64,000 nucleotides of DNA, taken from assembly GCA_020544305.1 (NCBI GenBank), contig CP058667.1:1798001-1862000 (forward strand). Direction: 5' to 3'. Position numbers and translations under genes: made by a program. This document shows, piece by piece, positions 1-11,100 of this stretch (positions within the stretch are counted from its first letter, which is position 1; each line of letters starts with the position of its first letter). The stretch comes from Staphylococcus taiwanensis. GTDB lineage: Bacteria > Bacillota > Bacilli > Staphylococcales > Staphylococcaceae. The notes under the pieces were generated by a model. That model did no database searches. It saw only the letters and a list, made by a program, of their open reading frames with translations, and was not told the origin of the DNA.

Positions 1-1
1 T

Positions 2-70
2 TTATTATCAGGTCAAGAAGCTAATGATTTTAATACACCTGTGATAATGCAAAAAGATGAGCCACGATGA
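2..70 (+). CDS. C-terminal end of a CDS cut by the window edge, possibly TmcAL (YlbM) tRNA(Met) cytidine acetate ligase
   Basis: An open frame enters from the left edge and ends at a TGA at 68-70, leaving 22 residues that finish in Pro-Arg. A terminator follows at once, as expected for the end of a real gene. In staphylococci the neighbour convergent with coaD is the nucleotidyltransferase-like protein YlbM, now called TmcAL, which acetylates the wobble cytidine of elongator tRNA-Met. The assignment rests on position only; the fragment is too short to prove the family. Confidence 0.4.
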   Translation, partial: LLSGQEANDFNTPVIMQKDEPR

Positions 71-90
71 TTAATCCTGGCTCATTTTTT
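50..90. terminator. Bidirectional intrinsic terminator between the left-edge gene and coaD
   Basis: Arms ATGAGCCA (57-64) and TGGCTCAT (78-85) form an 8-bp stem with a 13-nt loop. A T-run follows on the plus strand (85-90) and an A-run precedes it (50-55), so it can end transcripts from both convergent genes. Confidence 0.75.
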
Positions 91-118
91 ATGAATGAAG
101 TTATTTTAAACTCATTTA

Positions 119-1148
<1,030 letters not shown>

Positions 1149-1181
1149 TGCGACTTACACTTCCATTCCATCTCGTTATTT

Positions 1182-1189
1182 ATTATAAT
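1182..1189. promoter_or_regulatory. Overlapping divergent -10 boxes for rsmD and the gene at 1219
   Basis: TATAAT reads on the plus strand at 1184-1189 and TATAAT reads on the minus strand from 1187 down to 1182. The -35 partners are weak. The 70-bp divergent spacer leaves little room for anything but back-to-back promoters. Confidence 0.35.
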
Positions 1190-1218
1190 TTGTTGTGAAA
1201 AAGGAGAATAATTAAACT

Positions 1219-1608
1219 ATGAAACAATCATTTATCGTTTTAGGTGAAGGTTTAACCGACTTGTTCGAATTCACTACTTTAATGGAATATAATTATCCAC
1301 GAATCAATAAGATTGTATATTTTCATACACCACAATCTGAAAAACAATTATCTTCAGTTGCTATTATAATGAATCCTACATCTGGAAATCACTTTCAAGC
1401 AATGTATATCATGTTAAATGCACTTAACTATCCATACCCTACAAAAAATAAGAAATTCGAACTTATTAATACACAAGCACAACGCTACAATATTCCCATT
1501 TTAGGTATAGATGTTCAACCACCAGATGCTTTTCATTCACATGATCAATATTTTAAATATTTAATCAGTGTTCTACGCTTACAAAATTGGATACCACCAT
1601 TACAGTAA
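1219..1608 (+). CDS. Conserved hypothetical protein (resembles the DUF7147 family)
   Basis: A 129-residue soluble protein with no signal or membrane segment. The start MKQSFIVLGEGLTDLFEF resembles a Firmicutes family whose members begin with a FIxLGEGxxDxxE pattern and are sometimes annotated, without good support, as methylthioribose kinase. It is far too short to be a kinase of that type. A good ribosome binding site (AAGGAGA, 1201-1207) precedes the ATG. It is transcribed divergently from rsmD and ends near a long imperfect palindrome. The function is unknown; the family link is from memory of the N-terminal pattern. Confidence 0.75.
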   Translation: MKQSFIVLGEGLTDLFEFTTLMEYNYPRINKIVYFHTPQSEKQLSSVAIIMNPTSGNHFQAMYIMLNALNYPYPTKNKKFELINTQAQRYNIPILGIDVQPPDAFHSHDQYFKYLISVLRLQNWIPPLQ

Positions 1609-1618
1609 TTCACATTCT

Positions 1619-1670
1619 CATAAGCGTGCATTGCAAGAGTAAATGAATAGTTAATACGCAATCGCTTATG
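1619..1670. repeat. Imperfect palindrome between convergent genes, possible terminator without U-tract
   Basis: CATAAGCG (1619-1626) pairs with CGCTTATG (1663-1670). After a bulge, TTGC (1631-1634) can pair with GCAA (1658-1661). It sits between the convergent genes ending at 1608 and 1712. No T-run follows on either strand, so it is not a textbook intrinsic terminator. Confidence 0.5.
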
Positions 1671-1711
1671 TTCTCTGCATGAGGTTATGAAATATTATCC
1701 ATTGATTATTA

Positions 1712-1963
1712 TTACATAACTTCGTGCTTTTCTTTTTCATATGTTTTTTTCAAATACTTATAAGGTGATCCATCAATATCAATGACGTATTTTAACTTCA
1801 TTAGTTTATGAATAATTGTATCGGCTTCTAACTCATTTATATATAAAACAACATATTTACGTTGTTTATTTGTATATACAATGTGACCATACTTACGTAT
1901 TTGTCGTTCATGTTTAATATGTTTTAAATAAACAATCAAACTTACTCTTTGAACTAACTCCAT
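1712..1963 (-). CDS. YlbG family protein (UPF0298)
   Basis: Small cytosolic protein of 83 residues matching the YlbG/UPF0298 family: [17 protein letters not shown] at the N-terminus and a central segment with YVVLY followed by a conserved V-IDGSPY-like region near the C-terminus. The biochemical function is not established. In Bacillus the gene is next to ylbF; here a phosphodiesterase gene (2168-3112) separates the two. It is a single gene between convergent and divergent neighbours and probably has its own promoter in 1964-2100. Confidence 0.85.
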   Translation of the reverse strand: MELVQRVSLIVYLKHIKHERQIRKYGHIVYTNKQRKYVVLYINELEADTIIHKLMKLKYVIDIDGSPYKYLKKTYEKEKHEVM

Positions 1964-2167
1964 ATCTTTCTCACTCCGTTTTTTTATGCATAATAACTAT
2001 ACCATGACAACGAATTTTATAAAATATTTAAAATTGCTAGTTATAAAGGTGCTACATACATCGTTTTTAACTTTTACAAACTCATATTCATTTTAACGTC
2101 ACTTTTCTTTTGCCAACGTTGAAATTTTGGTACGCTTAGTACAATAACCTTGAGGAGGTATTGTCTA

Positions 2168-3112
2168 ATGACAAATAACAAAAAATGGGCTTTCAATTTA
2201 AGTTTAGCTAGCTTGGGTTTATTAGGTAGCCTTTTTTTCATAAATAAGAGAAATAAAAACAAAGATAATGATATTAAAAAATTACCAAAATTCTTTGATG
2301 GTCAAGCGCCTTATATCTTTGCGCATAGAGGTGGTATGGCAGTTAGACCTGAGCAAACACAATTGGCATTTGATAATGCAGTCATTCATGAACTAGATGG
2401 CTTTGAAACGGATGTCAGATTAACGAAAGATGAGCAATTAGTCGTCTTTCATGATGCTACGGTAGATCGTACTACAAATGGTTCAGGGCTCGTATGTGAT
2501 TATACAGTTGCTGAATTAAAACATTTAGATGCCGGCTATCACTTTAGTGACATTAATGGTAGTCATCCTTATCGTGGACATCAAAACGCTAAAATCTTAA
2601 CGTTCGATGAACTTTTAAAAATGTATCCAGATATGTATATTAATGTGGATTTAAAAGATACACCTAAAAGCTATGAAGGAACGGTAGCACCTCAAAAAAT
2701 GTATGAAACAATTGTTAATAATAATGCACAACATCGGGTGCTTGTTACTAGTTTTTATAAAGAACAAAATGACCGCTTTAGAGCGATAAGTAATGGAGAA
2801 ATTGCTATCGGCGCAAGCCAACAAGAAGTTGCTGAAGGCTTTATTAAATTCAATTCTGGATTTGGTCAAACATTTCATCCTTTAGCTGATACTTTCCAAA
2901 TGCCAACTAAATTTAAAGGCATACCACTAACATCACAACGATTTATTCAATGGCTTAATGTTCTAAATATTGTTCCTGGTTTCTATGGTATTAATAGTAT
3001 TGATGTTATGACTGATTTGTATGACAAAGGTGTTCATACATTAGTCACTGACCGTCCAGATTTAGGCAAACAATTTAAGTCTGCTTTAACTAATAACAAA
3101 AATATTAATTGA
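2168..3112 (+). CDS. Membrane-anchored glycerophosphodiester phosphodiesterase family protein
   Basis: Predicted GDPD-family enzyme that would hydrolyse glycerophosphodiesters to glycerol-3-phosphate and an alcohol. The protein (314 residues from the ATG at 2168) has an N-terminal membrane segment (about 7-25) and an external-type catalytic domain. Catalytic features are HRG (53-55), the metal-binding E80 and D82 of ETDVR, and the second histidine H95 in VVFHD. The upstream TTG at 2150 lies before the ribosome binding site GGAGG (2154-2158), so the ATG nine bases after it is the true start. Whether it acts on phospholipid-derived diesters or on teichoic acid polymer is unknown. A strong terminator follows. 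Confidence 0.9.
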   Translation: MTNNKKWAFNLSLASLGLLGSLFFINKRNKNKDNDIKKLPKFFDGQAPYIFAHRGGMAVRPEQTQLAFDNAVIHELDGFETDVRLTKDEQLVVFHDATVDRTTNGSGLVCDYTVAELKHLDAGYHFSDINGSHPYRGHQNAKILTFDELLKMYPDMYINVDLKDTPKSYEGTVAPQKMYETIVNNNAQHRVLVTSFYKEQNDRFRAISNGEIAIGASQQEVAEGFIKFNSGFGQTFHPLADTFQMPTKFKGIPLTSQRFIQWLNVLNIVPGFYGINSIDVMTDLYDKGVHTLVTDRPDLGKQFKSALTNNKNIN

Positions 3113-3153
3113 AGATCTTGTTCAATTTAAATAACTTATAAACGCAAAATATT

Positions 3154-3198
3154 AGGCTTTAAGATGATAATTTAACTCACTCATCTTAAAGCCTTTTT
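3154..3198. terminator. Bidirectional terminator between the GDPD gene and ylbF
   Basis: A perfect 14-bp stem (3154-3167 with 3181-3194), loop 13 nt, T-run at 3194-3198 on plus and an A/T-rich flank giving AATATTTT on minus. It serves the two convergent genes. Confidence 0.9.
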
Positions 3199-3202
3199 GA
3201 TA

Positions 3203-3637
3203 TTATAAACTACAATGACAAGAACCACCCGTAGCACAGCCGTCATGTCCTGTTTTAAAAAACGGATTACCCGCTTCAATTTTTACATTTTCTGAAACTG
3301 AATAAGCTATCTTACTTATTACTTCATCAATCAAATTTTGGAGTGCTACTTCTTTAGATTTATAATCCATAACGACAGGTAACATCTCATAAGCACGTTT
3401 TCGTCTACGTGTTTCCATCATTACTTTTTGATAATCAGGATGATATTTACCAAATCTCATGACTTCATCATATGTCATTTTTGATTTCATAAAGGCTTGA
3501 TACATTAAATGGGCTTCATCATCATTATTTAATTTGTTTTGAGCTTGGCGGAACTTATAATATAGTTCTGATTGTGCAATCATATCTGACAATTCTTCGA
3601 TTTCATCTAATATCGTCATTGTTTCCTCAGTATACAT
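3203..3637 (-). CDS. ricF: YlbF/RicF family protein, predicted Ric (Y-) complex subunit
   Basis: In Bacillus the YlbF (RicF), YmcA (RicA) and YaaT (RicT) proteins form an iron-sulfur complex that works with RNase Y in maturation of selected mRNAs. This 144-residue protein is mostly helical, with FRQAQNKLNNDDEAHLMYQAF-like heptad patterning in the first half. Its C-terminal tail carries C134, C140 and C142, matching the cysteine tail reported to help bind a [4Fe-4S] cluster in the complex. A good ribosome binding site (AAAGGAGA) precedes the ATG at 3637. It follows the CAP-domain gene by 23 bp and is probably cotranscribed. The staphylococcal role is inferred from the family. Confidence 0.88.
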   Translation of the reverse strand: MYTEETMTILDEIEELSDMIAQSELYYKFRQAQNKLNNDDEAHLMYQAFMKSKMTYDEVMRFGKYHPDYQKVMMETRRRKRAYEMLPVVMDYKSKEVALQNLIDEVISKIAYSVSENVKIEAGNPFFKTGHDGCATGGSCHCSL

Positions 3638-3660
3638 TTAATTATTCTCCTTTCTATTTA

Positions 3661-4725
3661 TTATTTTTCTAAGAAAATAAGTGAATAATAATTTCTCATT
3701 ACCTCTCCACCCATTTCTTCATATTTATTATTTAACATACGAGAACGGTGCATATCAGAATTCATCCAACTATGAATGAGCGTCGGTACATCATCAAAGT
3801 CATAACCAACGTTTTGGCTTGTAGACTTGAAGGTGATATTTTCATTGCTTAATTGACTTTTAAGTGCGTCCTCAGTAAATTCAACATCATCTGTTCCAGT
3901 TGCTTCATATAAGTTGACTGAAGCGATGTGCGCAATATTTGAATTCACTTTTAACGGTTTCACATTTTTTAATTTACGCATTTCATTTGTAATTTCATAT
4001 AATGTCATAAGTTGGTTAGGATTTTGTTCATAAGGTAATGTATCTTTTTTATTCTTTTCAAAAGATGAATTATCATTATTGTTTTCATCATTTGATTCAT
4101 CTGCTAATTGATACGGTTTTAAAAATGCAAGTGCTTCTTTATCTAAATAACGTATACCCATAATTTGATTAGATTGTTGGTCTACATAAACTTGTGCATA
4201 TATATTTCCATATTTTATTAAAGTTTGAGTTTTAATATCTTCATCTGATAATTCAAAGTTATAACTATGTCCATTTACTTTTATTGAAGGATCGGGATTA
4301 ATGCTTGTATTTTCGAAAATATGCGATGCACTTTCATTAATTTTTAATGGAGAGATTTGTGCATTTCGACCAGTAGCATATACAGCTTTAATTTTTTGAT
4401 GCTTTGTCGATACAATATAATATTGATTATCTTTTTTAAATATGTAATTCATATAATGCCCTTTAAAAGGATAAGTACGACTTGCTTGTCCAAATCTTTT
4501 CGTTAGATAGCTTACATCTTTACCAATCCATGTTCCTACACCTTTTTTGGGTGCTGGGTTCTCTGTATTATTGTGTGTACGTGGTGTTTGTTGTGTATGA
4601 TTTGTAGTAGTTGATTTATTAGGATTTTCTAACACATCGAATTTTAATCGTGGTGAGTAAAATAAATATATAAGAAATATGATAAGAAAAATCACACCTA
4701 AAACCTTAATAATTAATTTTGCCAT
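3661..4725 (-). CDS. Membrane-anchored CAP-domain protein (YlbC-like)
   Basis: A 354-residue protein with one N-terminal membrane segment (about 5-23) and the rest outside the cell. A Thr/Asn-rich linker (about 36-60) precedes a CAP-associated N-terminal domain (about 62-200), then an acidic Asn-rich linker (about 208-228). A C-terminal CAP (SCP/PR-1-like) domain covers about 240-354 and contains HSWMNSDMHRSRML and the final YEEMGGEV region. Bacterial CAP-domain proteins of this kind have no settled function. The ribosome binding site AGGTGG precedes the ATG. It is upstream of ylbF in the same direction, as in other Firmicutes ylb clusters. Confidence 0.88.
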   Translation of the reverse strand: MAKLIIKVLGVIFLIIFLIYLFYSPRLKFDVLENPNKSTTTNHTQQTPRTHNNTENPAPKKGVGTWIGKDVSYLTKRFGQASRTYPFKGHYMNYIFKKDNQYYIVSTKHQKIKAVYATGRNAQISPLKINESASHIFENTSINPDPSIKVNGHSYNFELSDEDIKTQTLIKYGNIYAQVYVDQQSNQIMGIRYLDKEALAFLKPYQLADESNDENNNDNSSFEKNKKDTLPYEQNPNQLMTLYEITNEMRKLKNVKPLKVNSNIAHIASVNLYEATGTDDVEFTEDALKSQLSNENITFKSTSQNVGYDFDDVPTLIHSWMNSDMHRSRMLNNKYEEMGGEVMRNYYSLIFLEK

Positions 4726-4910
4726 CTTTCACCCACCTAATAAGAATTATATCTATTGTACAAAATAACCATTTTAACAATCAAGACATCTATACTTTAA
4801 GTTCGTTTGTAAATTTTTGAATAAGGGGAAAACTTCAATCAGTAGTCCTTTAAAGGCGTTCTTTGATAGATAATCACTCACTTAAGTTGAGATACTTGCC
4901 TAGGGGCTGG

Positions 4911-5135
4911 GTCGAGCCGCAATCTTGTAAAGTAGTTCTTTGATTTTAATCATTAGAACTACTTACTTAAGTGTGTAAACACTTAAGTTCCTCAACTCCA
5001 GCTTGCTTTACTTGTAGATTTTCATGTTGAAAATCTCTTTGTTGGGGCCCCGCCCGCAAGGATGACTAGAACTGGAAAAAGCTTGATTTAAGCGCCTTTT
5101 CAGTTCAGTCAGCTACTGCGAATTTGCAAAATAGC
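4911..5135. repeat. Long composite copy of the intergenic multi-hairpin repeat, with STAR-like motif
   Basis: The 750-bp gene-free stretch 4726-5475 is dominated by this element. It holds nested palindromes (AGTAGTTCT at 4931-4939 with AGAACTACT at 4955-4963; ACTTAAGTGT at 4965-4974 with ACACTTAAGT at 4979-4988). A motif matching the S. aureus repeat (STAR) consensus TNTGTTGNGGCCCN lies at 5038-5051. A further stem pairs GAACTG (5069-5074) and GAAAA after it with TTTTCAGTTC (5097-5106). The last 30 bases (5101-5130) are identical to 45217-45246. No coding sequence is seen here. Confidence 0.8.
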
Positions 5136-5356
5136 ATCATCATATTATTTATGTCCCAGGCTCTCATTGAAAATACTGCTACCCTAGGAGTTCTTCACAA
5201 CTACACCTCGTAACCTATCTTAGAACACTTTATGTAAGTGCAGTTGCACTTATATTCAATATAATTAACACCAAAATTCTCGCTAAAATACTTTATTTTA
5301 ATGAACTTAATATAAAAAAACAGCTCAATGAACTGTATAAAAACAAAATGATTATA

Positions 5357-5397
5357 AAAAAGACAATTTCTATATTATTTCAATAGAAATTGTCTTT
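5357..5397 (-). terminator. Terminator of the ctaB-ctaM transcript
   Basis: A perfect 15-bp stem (5359-5373 with 5383-5397) and a 9-nt loop. On the minus strand it is followed by a T-run (plus-strand A-run at 5356-5361). It lies about 80 bp past the ctaM stop. Confidence 0.85.
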
Positions 5398-5475
5398 CCA
5401 CTCGTTCAAAGACTTAATGTCAGAGCTCCTTCAAAGCCATTCAAAAATATTTAATTTTTACTTTTAATGATTCAT

Positions 5476-5937
5476 TTATAAACCTAAAGTGGCTTTAATT
5501 AAAGAAGTTGTCTCCCCACCTGGATAAAATACATATAAAAGTAAGTAAACTGCAACACCAGTAATTGCAGTAAAGAACCAAATTACCGAAGCAACTGGAC
5601 CTGCTTTTCTGTGCCATTTAAATTTATCTTTATATGCAGTAATAATTTGTACTAAACCTAAAATCCCACCAATTGTGGCAAGGTTTATGTGGAAAATTAA
5701 AAAGATTTTATAATAAGTTCTTACTGAATCTGGTCCCCCAAAATCTGTATTACCTAAAAATATTGTTCTAGTTGCATAGATAATAAAGAATGTTAATGCA
5801 AAAACTGCTGCCCATAGCATTGTTTTCTTGTGCTTATCAATACGGCGATGCCAAATTTGCCACCAGCCAATTGCCACAAAGATAGCACTAATTACAATAC
5901 AACTTGTACTAATCGTTGGTAGAATTGGTAAATTCAT
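5476..5937 (-). CDS. ctaM: CtaM-like DUF420 membrane protein, cytochrome aa3 oxidase maturation
   Basis: DUF420 integral membrane protein with four predicted membrane segments (about 5-25, 38-61, 77-101 and 114-138 of 153 residues). The S. aureus protein at this position next to ctaB is CtaM, reported as needed for function of the aa3-type menaquinol oxidase QoxABCD. The start is placed at the ATG whose first base is 5937: AAGG lies at good distance before it, while the upstream in-frame ATG at 5946 is only three bases from that site. It lies 29 bp after ctaB, is cotranscribed, and ends at the hairpin at 5357-5397. Assignment comes from synteny plus the membrane pattern. Confidence 0.88.
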   Translation of the reverse strand: MNLPILPTISTSCIVISAIFVAIGWWQIWHRRIDKHKKTMLWAAVFALTFFIIYATRTIFLGNTDFGGPDSVRTYYKIFLIFHINLATIGGILGLVQIITAYKDKFKWHRKAGPVASVIWFFTAITGVAVYLLLYVFYPGGETTSLIKATLGL

Positions 5938-5966
5938 AAGTTTCATCCTTGTTTATTTTTTATATT

Positions 5967-6878
5967 TTAAATCATTTTTATTAGAGAAATGACAACTACT
6001 AAAACAAAAAATACGACTAAGTAATTTAGTGAGTATATAAACATTTTAGTTGCCCATTTAGTTTGATCAGTATTTTTCTTAAATGATGTTAGACCTACAT
6101 ACATCCATCCTAGATTTAACAAAGTTGCTAATACTACAAATGTAGTACCTAGACTTGATAATAAGAATGGTAATGGAAGTAAAAATACTAACCAAATAAA
6201 CATGCTAACACGTGTACGTTTAAATCCTTTTACAGATGGTAACATAGGAATATTAGCTAATGAATATTCGTCACTACGCTTAATAGCTAAAGCATAAAAA
6301 TGAATTGGTTGCCAACAAAAGACAACTAAAAATAATGCAAAAGCTACAAGACTTATATTACCGTCTATAGCAACCCATCCAATTAATGGTGGTACGGCGC
6401 CTGGAAAACTTCCAACTACTGTATTCCAAGTTGTATGTCTTTTAGACCAAATAGAATAATAAGACACATAACCCACAATGCCAATAAGTCCTAATACTCC
6501 TGATGGTATATTTAATAAGAATAAGCAAGCCTCTCCTACTAACATCATACCGAAACTTAAAAACAATAAATTTTTATCTGAAATTCTATCATTAACTGTC
6601 GGTCTATTTTGCTTACTTGGCATAATACTATCTATATCTTGGTCATAGTAATTATTTAATGCGCAAGCGCCACCCATAATTAATGTTGAACCAATCAACA
6701 TTAATAGAATTTGAGGTATTGACGATAGGAAGGAATGATTTGTCATCACAACAGCTAACCAAGCACCTGCAAATGCAGGGATTAAGTTACCTTGAACCAA
6801 GCCCATCTTAATAATTTGTTGCAATTCTTTGAAAGATACACGGCTTGATTGTTGTGACATTATTTGTTCTTTGCTCAT
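5967..6878 (-). CDS. ctaB: Protoheme IX farnesyltransferase (heme O synthase)
   Basis: UbiA-family membrane prenyltransferase that adds a farnesyl group to heme B to make heme O, the precursor of heme A for aa3-type oxidases. The 303-residue protein has about nine membrane segments. The prenyl-diphosphate/Mg-binding motif NNYYDQDID lies at 75-83, followed by the conserved NRPTV. An ATG further upstream (6902) precedes the ribosome binding site AGGAGGG, so the ATG at 6878 ([10 protein letters not shown]) is chosen. It is divergent from ctaA with a 252-bp shared control region, and followed by ctaM. The ctaA/ctaB/ctaM block supplies heme A and assembly help to the terminal oxidase. Confidence 0.96.
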   Translation of the reverse strand: MSKEQIMSQQSSRVSFKELQQIIKMGLVQGNLIPAFAGAWLAVVMTNHSFLSSIPQILLMLIGSTLIMGGACALNNYYDQDIDSIMPSKQNRPTVNDRISDKNLLFLSFGMMLVGEACLFLLNIPSGVLGLIGIVGYVSYYSIWSKRHTTWNTVVGSFPGAVPPLIGWVAIDGNISLVAFALFLVVFCWQPIHFYALAIKRSDEYSLANIPMLPSVKGFKRTRVSMFIWLVFLLPLPFLLSSLGTTFVVLATLLNLGWMYVGLTSFKKNTDQTKWATKMFIYSLNYLVVFFVLVVVISLIKMI

Positions 6879-7130
6879 GATCCCCCTCCTTATTTTTTCC
6901 ATATAATACTATGATATAGCAATTATTTGTAATTGACTAGTTTATATCAAATTTAATTGTGACACTTTAGCGACATTCTTGTTCACTAATTTTTTGTTTC
7001 TTTGTAATGTTGTATACTTGTTTTAATAATATTAATTCTTTAAAAATATAGACATTAATTGAGAGCTAAATATTGCCTTTAACTTTTGATAGTTAAATGT
7101 GACTCTTAATTAATGATGGGGTGTTTAACA

Positions 7131-8042
7131 TTGTTTAACAAACGAAACCTTAAATGGTTATCAGTATTAGCGACTATTATTATGGCATTGGTTCAACTTG
7201 GTGGTGCGCTAGTTACTAAGACAGGCTCAGAAGACGGTTGCGGCGCTTCTTGGCCATTATGTCACGGTGCTTTATTACCACAGAATTTACCGATAGCAAC
7301 AATTATAGAATTAAGTCATCGTGCTGTGTCTGGCATATCTTTAATCGTAGTACTTTGGCTAGCTATTACTGCTTGGAAAAATATCGGGTATATCAAAGAA
7401 GTTAAACCACTTGCAATTATTAGTATTGCATTTTTATTGGTTCAAGCACTGATAGGTGCAGCAGCTGTTATTTGGCAACAAAACTCATATGTTTTAGCGC
7501 TTCATTTTGGTATTTCATTAATCAGTTTCTCTTCTGTATTTGTATTGATGCTTATCATTTTCGATGTAGATAAAAAATATGAAGCTGATGAACTATTTAT
7601 AAGAAAGCCTTTAAGAACGCTAACTTGGATTATGACTGGTGTTGTATATTTAACAATCTATACTGGTGCATTAGTACGACATGCTAAAGCTAGTTTAGCC
7701 TATGGCGGTTGGCCATTACCATTTAATGATATTGTGCCTCATACTGAACAAGATTGGGTTCAATTTGCCCACCGTGGTATGGCATTTATTACATTCATAT
7801 GGATTATGATTACATTTATCCATGCTGTTAAGAATTACTCTGAAAATCGTACAATTAGATATGGTTATACGACTGCATTTATATTAATTATCATTCAAGT
7901 GATTACAGGGGCACTATCTGTAATGACACATGTTAATCTATTTATTGCTTTAATACATGCATTATGTATTACTATTTTATTCGGTATGATAGCATACTTT
8001 ATCATGCTAATGCTTCGCTCAATCAGAAGTAAAAAAGACTAA
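7131..8042 (+). CDS. ctaA: Heme A synthase (TTG start)
   Basis: Eight-helix membrane enzyme that oxidises the C8 methyl of heme O to the formyl group of heme A. A CX6C pair at C37 and C44 (CGASWPLC) lies in the first outer loop, as in Bacillus-type CtaA. Heme-ligand histidines sit in SHR (H63), the LHFGIS segment, the FAHRG segment and the LIHALC segment. The frame could open upstream at 7113, but the family length of 303 residues and the site GGGGTG (7118-7123) point to the TTG at 7131 (MFNKRNLKW). It is divergent from ctaB and followed by a strong terminator. Confidence 0.94.
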   Translation: MFNKRNLKWLSVLATIIMALVQLGGALVTKTGSEDGCGASWPLCHGALLPQNLPIATIIELSHRAVSGISLIVVLWLAITAWKNIGYIKEVKPLAIISIAFLLVQALIGAAAVIWQQNSYVLALHFGISLISFSSVFVLMLIIFDVDKKYEADELFIRKPLRTLTWIMTGVVYLTIYTGALVRHAKASLAYGGWPLPFNDIVPHTEQDWVQFAHRGMAFITFIWIMITFIHAVKNYSENRTIRYGYTTAFILIIIQVITGALSVMTHVNLFIALIHALCITILFGMIAYFIMLMLRSIRSKKD

Positions 8043-8050
8043 TAACATTA

Positions 8051-8100
8051 AAATATCACTTTAGGGCAATGTTATATTTTGCCTTAAAGTGATATTTTTT
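8051..8100 (+). terminator. Terminator of ctaA
   Basis: A 19-bp stem (8051-8069 with 8079-8097, one G-T wobble) closes a 9-nt loop and runs into a T-tract at 8095-8100. Confidence 0.9.
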
Positions 8101-8184
8101 AACATTAATTTATATTGAATATGAATAGGTTGAAAACTGGCTTATTTCAAATTGACATATGATGTGTAGTTAAATCATCTGAGT

Positions 8185-11100
8185 TTAAGCTTTTTCAATT
8201 TCTATTAATAAATCACCAGTTGCGATTGCATCTCCACTCACTACTGTGACTTTTTTAATAGTTCCATTAAATGGTGCCTGAATTGTCGTTTCCATTTTCA
8301 TAGCTTCAGTGATAAGTAAGGGTTGATTTACTGTCACTTCATCTCCAACTGCCACTTTAACTTCCGTTACTGAACCAGGCATTTGTGCACCAATATGGTT
8401 AGGATTTGATTTATCAGCTTTCGGTTTGACATTCGCATTCGTTTTAATATTATCGTCTTTAATGGTAATACGACGTGCTTGTCCATTCATTACGTAATAA
8501 ATCGTACGATTACCATTTTCATCTGCTTCACTAATCGTTTCTAATTTAATGATTAACCGCTTACCAGTATCAATTTCAATTTCTACGGTTTCACCATTTC
8601 GCATTCCAAAAAAGAAAGTAGGCGTGTCAAGCAACGACAAATCACCATATTGTTGTTTCGTTTGAATATATTGATCAAATACCTTTGGATATAATACATA
8701 ACTGATCACGTCTTGTTCAGTTACTTCCCCATAACTTTTATCAATCAGTTCTTGTCGTATAGCGTCAAAGTTTACAGGTTCTAGATATTCACCAGGTCGT
8801 TCTGTTAAAGGTTTCTGTCCTTTTAAAATGACTTCTTGTAATTTTTTATTAAAGCCATTAACTGGTTGACCAATGTCTCCTTTAAAATAAGAAACAACTG
8901 ATTCAGGAAAATCCAATTTATTACCCTGTTCAATAACTGCTTGCTCATCTAAATCATTTTGTACCATGTAAAGTGCCATATCTCCTACCACTTTAGAAGA
9001 AGGTGTTACTTTTACAATATCGCCAAACATGAAATTAACACGTCGATACATATCTTTCACTTCATTAAAACGCTCGCCCAAGCCTAAACTTTTAGCTTGT
9101 TGTCCTAAATTAGAATATTGACCACCAGGCATTTCATGTTGATATATTTCAGTATTTGGAGATTTAATATCACTTTCAAAATCATTGTAATATGGTCGCA
9201 CAGTACCCCAATAATGACTAAGTTCCTCAAGACCTTCAATATCTGTACGCATATTACGGTTAAATCCATTCAATGCATAATATAATGAATTCGCACTTGG
9301 TTGACTTGTTAAGCCACTCATCGATGCAACAGCTGTGTCAATAATATCGACACCAGCATCAATTGCTTCTTTATAAATGAGCAGTCCATTTCCACTTGTA
9401 TCATGTGTATGCAAATGTATTGGTAGGTTAACAGCTGCCTTCAATTCTCCAATCAATTCATAAGCAGCTTTTGGTTTTAACAACCCTGCCATATCTTTAA
9501 TCGCTAGTATGTGGAACCCTTCACGTTCAAGTTCTTTAGCTAAATTTACATAATAATCTAAAGTGAATACATTTGAGCGTTCTGGGTTTAAAATATCGCC
9601 AGTATAGCAAATTGCACCTTCAGAAATTTTACCCGCCTTTTGTACCGCTTCATTAGCCACTTTCATCTGGTCAACCCAATTCAGTGAATCAAAAATTCTG
9701 AATACATCTACGCCAGCGTTTGCACTCTCTTTAACAAATTTTTCAATGACATTATCAGCATAGTTTTTATATCCTACAGCATTAGAAGCACGCAATAACA
9801 TTTGGAACAAAATATTTGGAATAGCTTTACGTAACCTTTCTAATCGTTCCCATGGATTTTCTTTTAAGAAATTATATGCTACATCAAATGTTGCACCACC
9901 CCACATTTCCAAAGAGAAACCATCTTTAAATACTTCAGCCGTTTTAGATGCAATATTCATCATATCTTTAGTTCGTACTCGTGTAGCTAATAAAGATTGG
10001 TGTGCATCACGAAATGTTGTATCTGTAACTAATACATCTTGTTGTTCTCGTACCCATTCAGCAACTGCATTTGGCCCTTTTTGATCTAATAATTGTTTCG
10101 TACCACTTAAACTATGAATTTTAGTTTGTGATACTTGTGGTATTGTCGTTGTTTCGTAGTCTGGTTTCGCACGTTTTTCTACATTAGGAAAACCATTTAT
10201 CGTCACATTCCCAATATATTCTAGGGTTTTAGTTCCTCTATCGAGCGTTGGCGCAATATTAAATAATTCGGGCGTTTCTTCAATAAATTTAGTAGTATAA
10301 TCACCATTTCTAAACTTATCATTGCGCATTACATTTATTAAGAATGGGATATTCGTTTTAACACCACGAATTCGCATTTCGCGTAAAGAACGTTCCATTT
10401 TTTCTTCCGCTTGTTTAAAAGTAACAGCATGTGTTGATAATTTAACTAATAAAGAATCATAATATGGTGATATTTCAGCACCTTGGAAACCATCACCCGC
10501 ATCTAAACGTACGCCGAATCCACCACTAGATCGATAAGCAATGATAGTACCTGAATCAGGCATGAAATCATTAGCAGGATCTTCCGTTGTTATACGACAT
10601 TGAATCGCATATCCCAATGTTTGAATATCTTCTTGTTTCGGCATAGCAATACGTTCGTCAAATAAATTTGCGCCATCAGCTACTAATATTTGTGTCTTAA
10701 CTATATCTATACCTGTTATCATTTCGGTAATCGTATGTTCTACTTGTACACGCGGATTTACTTCAATAAAGAAGAATTCTTCACCAGACACTAAAAATTC
10801 AACTGTTCCTGCATTAACGTATTTTATCTTGTGCATCAATTGCAGTGCTGCATTACAAATACGTTCTCTTAAATCATCTGATAAGCCAACAGAAGGTGCT
10901 ACTTCAACTACTTTTTGGTGTCGTCGCTGAACTGAACAATCTCTTTCATACAAATGCACGATATTGCCATATTCATCGCCAATGATTTGTACTTCAATAT
11001 GCTTAGGATTATCAATATATCTTTCAATATAAACTTCACTATTTCCAAAAGATTTCTCCGCTTCTGATTTAGCGCGATAAAAGGCATCTTCTAATTCACT

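Noticed and set aside
2074..2262. Minus-strand 62-codon frame
   Set aside because: It overlaps the promoter, ribosome binding site and start of the phosphodiesterase gene and shows no ribosome binding site or recognisable family.
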